Source: an uncultured Caulobacterales bacterium (GTDB lineage: Bacteria > Pseudomonadota > Alphaproteobacteria > Caulobacterales > Maricaulaceae). From it: 10,668 bases of DNA. Position numbers and translations under genes: made by a program. Every line of letters starts with the position of its first letter. The first letter of the stretch is position 1. Positions 6,818 to 10,668 of this stretch are shown in pieces. The notes beneath the pieces were generated by a model. That model worked only from the letters and a program-made list of their open reading frames with translations. It searched no databases and was not told where the DNA came from. The stretch covers positions 1 to 10,668 of the forward strand of contig CALJNJ010000277.1 in NCBI GenBank assembly GCA_937981945.1, in the 5' to 3' direction.

Positions 6818-6922
6818 GAAAATCTCCCTCGATTGACCCTGTATGCCCTCTGATATGGGGATTCGCAGCATGAAAAACAAGAAACACTTGAAAAACTAAC
6901 GGGTTTAAGTGACTCTATCCTT
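6818..6922. promoter_or_regulatory. Divergent promoter region between peroxiredoxin and YqgE genes
   Basis: This 105-base gap must hold promoters for both flanking transcripts. For the minus strand, a TTGTTT followed about 17 bases later by CATATC is a weak candidate. For the plus strand, TTGAAA near 6889 lacks a good partner at the right distance. Two GANTC sites are present, at 6860-6864 and 6911-6915; in many alphaproteobacteria GANTC is methylated by CcrM and read by GcrA, but two sites could be chance. The individual promoter calls are uncertain; the divergent layout is certain. Confidence 0.5.
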
Positions 6923-7492
6923 ATGGAAGATATCACAAATCTGACCGGAAAATTTCTGATCGCATTGCCCGGCATGGGGGATCCCCGGTTTGAAAAATCC
7001 GTTATCTATATGTGCTCGCACAATTCCGACGGGGCTATGGGGCTGATTATCAATAAGGCAAAAGGCGATATTCTGATCTCAGATCTGCTGGACCAAATCG
7101 GTATTGAAGGCTCTGTCCGAGTGGCCGACACGCCCGTACTCGACGGGGGTCCGGTCGATATAGACCGCGGATTTGTCCTGCACACAGCCGACTACATCAA
7201 TGAAGGATCATCACTGCGCCTGTCGGAAACATTAGCGCTGACATCGACTAAGGATGTTTTAGACGCCCTGACCACCGGCGGCAAATCACCTGATCTGGCC
7301 GTATTAGCCGTGGGTTACTCCGGCTGGGGCGGCGGACAGCTGGAACGGGAGATTGCGCAAAATGCGTGGATGGTGGCAGATGCCAAAGAAAGCCTGATTT
7401 TTGAGGACGGCCTGGAAGACAAATGGGCTAAAGCGCTGTCGATCATTGGAATTACGCCTGAAATGCTGTCCCATTTTGGCGGCAGAGCTTAA
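6923..7492 (+). CDS. YqgE/AlgH-family protein (DUF179)
   Basis: A 189-residue cytoplasmic protein of the YqgE/AlgH family. The signatures are complete: LTGKFLIALPGMGDPRFEKSV at 7-27, CSHNSDGAMGLIIN at 31-44, LDGGPV at 73-78, and GYSGWGGGQLEREI at 131-144. The name AlgH comes from alginate regulation in Pseudomonas, but the molecular function is still unclear. The ATG at 6923 fits the family N-terminus and no better in-frame start exists nearby, yet there is no recognisable Shine-Dalgarno sequence before it (bases before it read CTCTATCCTT), which may indicate a leaderless or unusual start. It is divergent from the peroxiredoxin gene and is followed after 17 bases by the MscS-like gene. Confidence 0.95.
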   Translation: MEDITNLTGKFLIALPGMGDPRFEKSVIYMCSHNSDGAMGLIINKAKGDILISDLLDQIGIEGSVRVADTPVLDGGPVDIDRGFVLHTADYINEGSSLRLSETLALTSTKDVLDALTTGGKSPDLAVLAVGYSGWGGGQLEREIAQNAWMVADAKESLIFEDGLEDKWAKALSIIGITPEMLSHFGGRA

Positions 7493-7509
7493 GACCGGGC
7501 CGGGGGAAG

Positions 7510-8688
7510 ATGGAAGCTTTACAACAATTATTTCCTGAGCTCAGCCGCGGCGAGATCGGAGTCCACGGGCTGATATTCATCGGCAATATTGTCCTGTTCT
7601 TATTGGCCAAGCCCATTCTCACATTAATTGACCGGACCTCCGTGACCGAAAGCAAGGTTCGTCTGTTCCGCTCGGTCAACGTTATCGTTTTCGGCCTGCA
7701 CATGCTCGGCCTGCTCCTGATCAGAGCCAATATCCAATATCAAAGCTATTTCATCAATATTGGCTACTCGATCATGGCCATTTACGGCATGATGCTGTTC
7801 TATAATTTGCTGGGCGCTCAATCCAAAAAGCGTTTCGGCAAAGAAAGAACTCTGGACGGTAAACCCGTTTATATGGAGACTTACAGCTCCCGCATGGTCA
7901 ATCTGGTCTTGATGGTCATTCTGATATTGACCACAATTTACATTCTGATCCTGATTTGGAATGCGCAGAATTTATTTGCCGGGATTTACGGTATTTTGGC
8001 GGCGTTTTTGGCCTTTACCTCATCCATTTGGGCCCCCGATATCATTAGCGGCCTGATCATTTTAAATACGGAAATCCTGGAAGACGGCGACGTGGTCATC
8101 ATCGACGGACATCCCAATGAATATGTGATTGGCCGCGTGACGCTCATCTATGTGGTTCTCTATGACATCCGCAATAACCACCGCACGCTGATGCGTAACT
8201 CCCAATTTACCGAACGGCGGATCGACAATCTCAGCCGCGTCACCAGCTCCAGCGGCGTCCGCAAAGGCCTGCTTTATAAAATTGGCTATCCGGCTTTTAC
8301 GGGCAGTAAAGAAGAGCGGCTGGCGGCGCTCGCCGACTTTAAAAAATCCGTTGGCGATATGTTCGAAGCGGCCAATAAAAACTGCGTCGACGATGAAGAC
8401 ATTATGATCAATCCCGCCAAACCCTTTGATTGGGCCATGACCAATGCCGGGGATTATGCCCTGGAATACACTTTGTGGATTTACTTGGAACGTATCCCAA
8501 ACACTAAAATCACATCAACCATCCGCAAGCATCTTATGGGCACGATCTATAAAGTGAATGAGGCCGTTTATGAGGCTTCCATCGCGGAGAACATCGATCT
8601 GTCCACGCCGGATGTCTTATCAATTTTGCCGGTCGGTAAAGCCGAAGACAGCGCAGCGTCAGGTTCAAAACCCCAATTAATCGCTTAA
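7510..8688 (+). CDS. MscS-like mechanosensitive channel family protein
   Basis: A 392-residue inner-membrane protein. Four hydrophobic helices (about 17-40, 55-73, 78-100 and 128-150) precede a pore-like fifth segment at about 155-187, ending in APDIISGLIIL, equivalent to the MscS TM3 end (LSNLAAGVLLV in E. coli). A beta domain follows (about 188-245: ILEDGDVVIIDG, then MRNSQFTERRIDNLSR, the counterpart of the MscS PNG-to-NFSR segment). The C-terminal alpha/beta part runs to about 375. MscS-type channels release solutes when membrane tension rises. The pore helix here has bulky residues (FLAFTSSIW) instead of the Gly/Ala packing pattern of E. coli MscS, so gating may differ, and an ion- or lipid-related function cannot be excluded. 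GGGGGAAG directly before the ATG serves as ribosome-binding site. Confidence 0.78.
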   Translation: MEALQQLFPELSRGEIGVHGLIFIGNIVLFLLAKPILTLIDRTSVTESKVRLFRSVNVIVFGLHMLGLLLIRANIQYQSYFINIGYSIMAIYGMMLFYNLLGAQSKKRFGKERTLDGKPVYMETYSSRMVNLVLMVILILTTIYILILIWNAQNLFAGIYGILAAFLAFTSSIWAPDIISGLIILNTEILEDGDVVIIDGHPNEYVIGRVTLIYVVLYDIRNNHRTLMRNSQFTERRIDNLSRVTSSSGVRKGLLYKIGYPAFTGSKEERLAALADFKKSVGDMFEAANKNCVDDEDIMINPAKPFDWAMTNAGDYALEYTLWIYLERIPNTKITSTIRKHLMGTIYKVNEAVYEASIAENIDLSTPDVLSILPVGKAEDSAASGSKPQLIA

Positions 8689-8726
8689 CGGAATATCAGC
8701 CGGAGACACCTTCTCGAATTGCCATC

Positions 8727-9263
8727 ATGGTGCGATACGGCGTCCTTTTGGCCATTTTTGGATGGTTTCTATGGACGTTCTATCTTGAATATCAAAAGGA
8801 CCCTCCGGGTTCTTATCTGCTTGAAGAAATGTCGAACTCGCGCGGACGCAACCAAGCCGGCGCAGCGAAAATCAGCGTGCTTATGGCTCTGGAATTTGTC
8901 TTTATGCTTTTGGTTTTGTCACCTCACCGGGGTCACCAACCCAAACGGCGGATTTTGCTGGGCCTAATACCTGCCTTGCTTTGGAGCATACTTATTCTTG
9001 CAGCAGGCTTCATGCATAGCGGCTCACTATATGGAGTCCATTTTTCCTGGATGCTGACAATATGCTTGATTTTTTATTTCAGCCTTTTTCTCGCATTCTT
9101 TGACGACAATTATAATTTGCCGTCGAACGGCAGTATAAAAACTCGCCTTTTGCGATTAGCAGTCTTGTTTTTGACCGGCGGACTGGCGGCCGCGGCCGTG
9201 GTGATCAGTTTTGCAGCAGGCTACACCCTCTTGGCAATTTTTATGAACCTCATGAGTTTTTGA
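8727..9263 (+). CDS. Unrecognised multi-pass membrane protein
   Basis: I do not recognise this 178-residue protein. Hydrophobic segments lie at about 4-20, 50-66, 77-96, 107-126 and 142-173 (the last long enough for one or two helices). A polar, basic stretch (SNSRGRNQAGAAK, 36-48) and SPHRGHQPKRR (65-75) mark probable cytoplasmic loops by the positive-inside rule; FFDDNYNLPSNG (124-135) is an acidic loop. No catalytic motif is evident. The ATG at 8727 starts the best frame, but no Shine-Dalgarno sequence stands at the proper distance and a GTG follows immediately, so the exact start is unsure. It comes 38 bases after the MscS-like gene on the same strand and is probably in the same transcript. 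It ends 17 bases from the convergent acetyltransferase gene, with no clear terminator between. Confidence 0.7.
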   Translation: MVRYGVLLAIFGWFLWTFYLEYQKDPPGSYLLEEMSNSRGRNQAGAAKISVLMALEFVFMLLVLSPHRGHQPKRRILLGLIPALLWSILILAAGFMHSGSLYGVHFSWMLTICLIFYFSLFLAFFDDNYNLPSNGSIKTRLLRLAVLFLTGGLAAAAVVISFAAGYTLLAIFMNLMSF

Positions 9264-9280
9264 TCCCCACAAAATTCGTC

Positions 9281-9859
9281 TCAATCGCTGCTGAGGCGGC
9301 TGAAGACTTCGTGGTCGCGCCATTCGCCGTTGATTTTCAGATAGGATCTGGCCGTGCCTTCATGCTGAAACCCCATGCCTGCCAGCAGGTTGATGGACGG
9401 CAAATTGCCTGATTGGACCGCCGCCTCGACGCGGTGCAGCCCAAGGTCTTCGTAACAAAATTTCAAAGCGGCTCTGATGGCGCCGCGGGCAAAGCCCTGC
9501 CTGGCGTGTTCTTCGCCGACCCAATAACCCAGCTGGGCTGATTGCGCGGGCGCTTGCTGCACGCGGGTGATATTGCACGCCCCGACCAGGCGCAGACCGG
9601 CGCCTGCAAAAATGTGATAAGGGTAACCGCTGCCCTGCTCGGCCATACGGTTATAGGCGGCAAGCCTTGCTTTAAAGGAATTGCGGGTCAGATGTTTATC
9701 GCTCCAATCAGGCTCCCACGGCGACAGGAACTCCCGGTTGCGCCGGCGTAAACCTGACCAATCTTCGAAATCCGCCCAGCGCGGGTGGCGCAGCTCAACC
9801 CGGCCGCCGGGTGCCTGTTCAATGAGTGTTTTTGTTTTTACGGCTTTACCTAAGACCAT
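9281..9859 (-). CDS. GNAT acetyltransferase, RimJ/RimL type
   Basis: A 192-residue N-acetyltransferase of the RimJ/RimL branch, which transfers acetyl from acetyl-CoA to protein N-termini or other amines. Visible features are the N-terminal VELRHPRWADFEDWSGLR (21-38), the WEPDW segment (48-52), the strand LVGACNI (91-97), the acetyl-CoA loop HARQGFARGA (118-127), and the typical end: HRVEAAVQSGNLPSINLLAG at 142-161, MGFQHEGTAR (162-171), then an EWRDHEVFSRL strand. The family places bacterial members as ribosomal-protein or small-amine acetyltransferases; the substrate here is unknown. Its ATG lies inside the end of SURF1 (overlap 9850-9859), so translation is probably coupled to it. This gene position next to SURF1 is not an obvious functional link. 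Confidence 0.9.
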   Translation of the reverse strand: MVLGKAVKTKTLIEQAPGGRVELRHPRWADFEDWSGLRRRNREFLSPWEPDWSDKHLTRNSFKARLAAYNRMAEQGSGYPYHIFAGAGLRLVGACNITRVQQAPAQSAQLGYWVGEEHARQGFARGAIRAALKFCYEDLGLHRVEAAVQSGNLPSINLLAGMGFQHEGTARSYLKINGEWRDHEVFSRLSSD

Positions 9860-10563
9860 CCGATGCGCCCGTCTTTCTTATGCAGCGTGATATAGAATAT
9901 CATCAGGACCATGGCCAGCCCCCACCAGGTCAACATGTAATCAAGATGGTTGTTTCTGATATCGGGCCGGCGGGCCGGCAGTTCAGAAGCCGAGACTTTG
10001 CGGTCGATTGATTCAATGTAAAACCGCACATCCGCCCCGCCCTCCAAATAATTAGCCCAATCATTATCAGGATCAGGATTAAACCCGTACCAGCGGTTAA
10101 ATTCGCGATTGCTTTGAGCCGACCATTTTCCTTTGGGTTTGGCGAGCCGCACATAACCCACAATATGGACGGGCCCCGCGGTCCGTGACTCGGGCAGATT
10201 ATCCGTCACCATAAGTTCAAACTGCGCGAAGGCTGTCACCCCGTCAGCTTTAACGGGGCTAAAAACGCGCCAGGCATTGACTTGCTCGCGGGAGAAAACC
10301 CGAAACGGGTATTTGAACGGGAGTGTCTCGGCCGAGAGTTCAATCCGGCGATAATCTACGGGCTCTTTATTTTCCAGCGCGCGCTGCACGCCCGTCAAAG
10401 AGCTGAAAGGCGCAGCCGTCGCGGAGGCCTCAATTTCGTCCAGCAAAGCCGTCTTCCATTGCAGCCGGTCATATTGCCAGGCCCCCAGCTTGAGTAAAAC
10501 CAAAAGCATGATCGCCGTTATGGCGGTCAACCAAGGATGGGGTTTGAAATAAAACTTTCGCAT
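9850..10563 (-). CDS. SURF1-family cytochrome c oxidase assembly protein
   Basis: A 237-residue inner-membrane protein that helps assemble cytochrome c oxidase, notably heme a insertion into subunit I. The layout is the SURF1 one: an N-terminal helix at about 12-26 followed by LGAWQYDRLQWKTALL (26-41), a large periplasmic domain, and a C-terminal helix preceded by NNHLDYMLTWWGLA (204-217). Conserved YRRIELSAE (71-79) and VGYVRL (135-140) are present. The central segment AFAQFELMVTDNLPES (111-126) does not match the usual VNRGW-type motif of the family, a notable divergence. The gene starts one base after the stop of a DUF983-like gene and overlaps the acetyltransferase gene at its end, so it sits in a tightly coupled unit that may be the tail of a cox operon lying to the right. 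Confidence 0.92.
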   Translation of the reverse strand: MRKFYFKPHPWLTAITAIMLLVLLKLGAWQYDRLQWKTALLDEIEASATAAPFSSLTGVQRALENKEPVDYRRIELSAETLPFKYPFRVFSREQVNAWRVFSPVKADGVTAFAQFELMVTDNLPESRTAGPVHIVGYVRLAKPKGKWSAQSNREFNRWYGFNPDPDNDWANYLEGGADVRFYIESIDRKVSASELPARRPDIRNNHLDYMLTWWGLAMVLMIFYITLHKKDGRIGWS

Positions 10564-10564
10564 A

Positions 10565-10668
10565 TTATTTGAAATCGTCCCGGCGTACTTCGCGGGCTTT
10601 ATTGACCCATTGCGTGTTAAACATAATACCGCGCAGCGGTCGTAACAATGCCAGACAGGCGATCAATA
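10565..10668 (-). CDS. 3' end of a DUF983-like protein, cut by window edge
   Basis: Only the last 33 codons are inside the window. On the minus strand the frame reads LIACLALLRPLRGIMFNTQ, then WVNKAREVRRDDFK and a TAA stop at 10565-10567. A hydrophobic run followed by LRPLRG and a basic, aromatic tail resembles the C-terminus of DUF983 membrane proteins, which usually lie between the oxidase subunit III gene and SURF1 in alphaproteobacterial cox operons. The stop is one base from the SURF1 ATG, consistent with translational coupling. The family call rests on a short tail plus gene order and should be confirmed from the missing part. Confidence 0.65.
   Translation of the reverse strand, partial: LIACLALLRPLRGIMFNTQWVNKAREVRRDDFK

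Noticed and set aside
6818-6880. Longer N-terminus for the peroxiredoxin starting at 6880
   Set aside because: The extra 21 residues do not match the family, and a strong ribosome-binding site precedes the ATG at 6817.
6818-6922. An OxyR-binding site upstream of the peroxiredoxin
   Set aside because: The ATAG/CTAT half-sites with seven-base spacing were looked for and are not present in the needed arrangement.

Overview
The window looks like an ordinary chromosomal stretch of a free-living alphaproteobacterium of moderate GC content. The lineage call rests on a TIGR02301-type secreted protein next to a Nudix hydrolase, on a DUF983-SURF1 pair of the kind found at the end of alphaproteobacterial cytochrome c oxidase (cox) operons, and on the general character of the proteins. 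A member of the Hyphomonadaceae/Maricaulales type is plausible, but that is inference. I see no rRNA, tRNA, insertion sequence, phage gene, CRISPR array or clear sign of recent transfer.

Layout. (1) Positions 1-1696, plus strand: a four-gene run with almost no spacing, made of a Nudix hydrolase cut by the left edge, a TIGR02301-family secreted protein and two tandem META-domain lipoproteins. (2) 1714-3162, minus strand: a large lipoprotein built from about six DUF5666-like repeats, preceded by an intergenic stretch with two dyad sequences. (3) 3295-4824, minus strand: a MAPEG-family membrane protein followed by dihydroorotase pyrC. (4) 4859-6817, minus strand: a probable operon of a Prx5-type peroxiredoxin, a stomatin/paraslipin-type SPFH protein and a short NfeD protein, closed by a good rho-independent terminator. 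(5) 6923-9263, plus strand, divergent from the peroxiredoxin: a YqgE/AlgH protein, an MscS-like channel protein and an unrecognised multi-pass membrane protein. (6) 9281-10668, minus strand: the 3' end of a DUF983-like gene, SURF1 and a RimJ/RimL-type acetyltransferase, with starts and stops touching or overlapping.

Themes. Most genes act at or in the cell envelope: four predicted exported proteins (three of them lipoproteins), MAPEG, SPFH/NfeD, an MscS-like channel and an unknown membrane protein. The remainder is housekeeping: nucleotide clean-up (Nudix), pyrimidine synthesis (PyrC), peroxide removal (peroxiredoxin), respiratory oxidase assembly (SURF1, DUF983) and protein acetylation (GNAT). 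I did not find a convincing new multi-gene system. The points most worth a second look are the dyads upstream of the DUF5666 lipoprotein, the peroxiredoxin-SPFH-NfeD operon, the tandem META lipoproteins, the MscS-like protein with its unknown neighbour, and the weakly conserved centre of SURF1.
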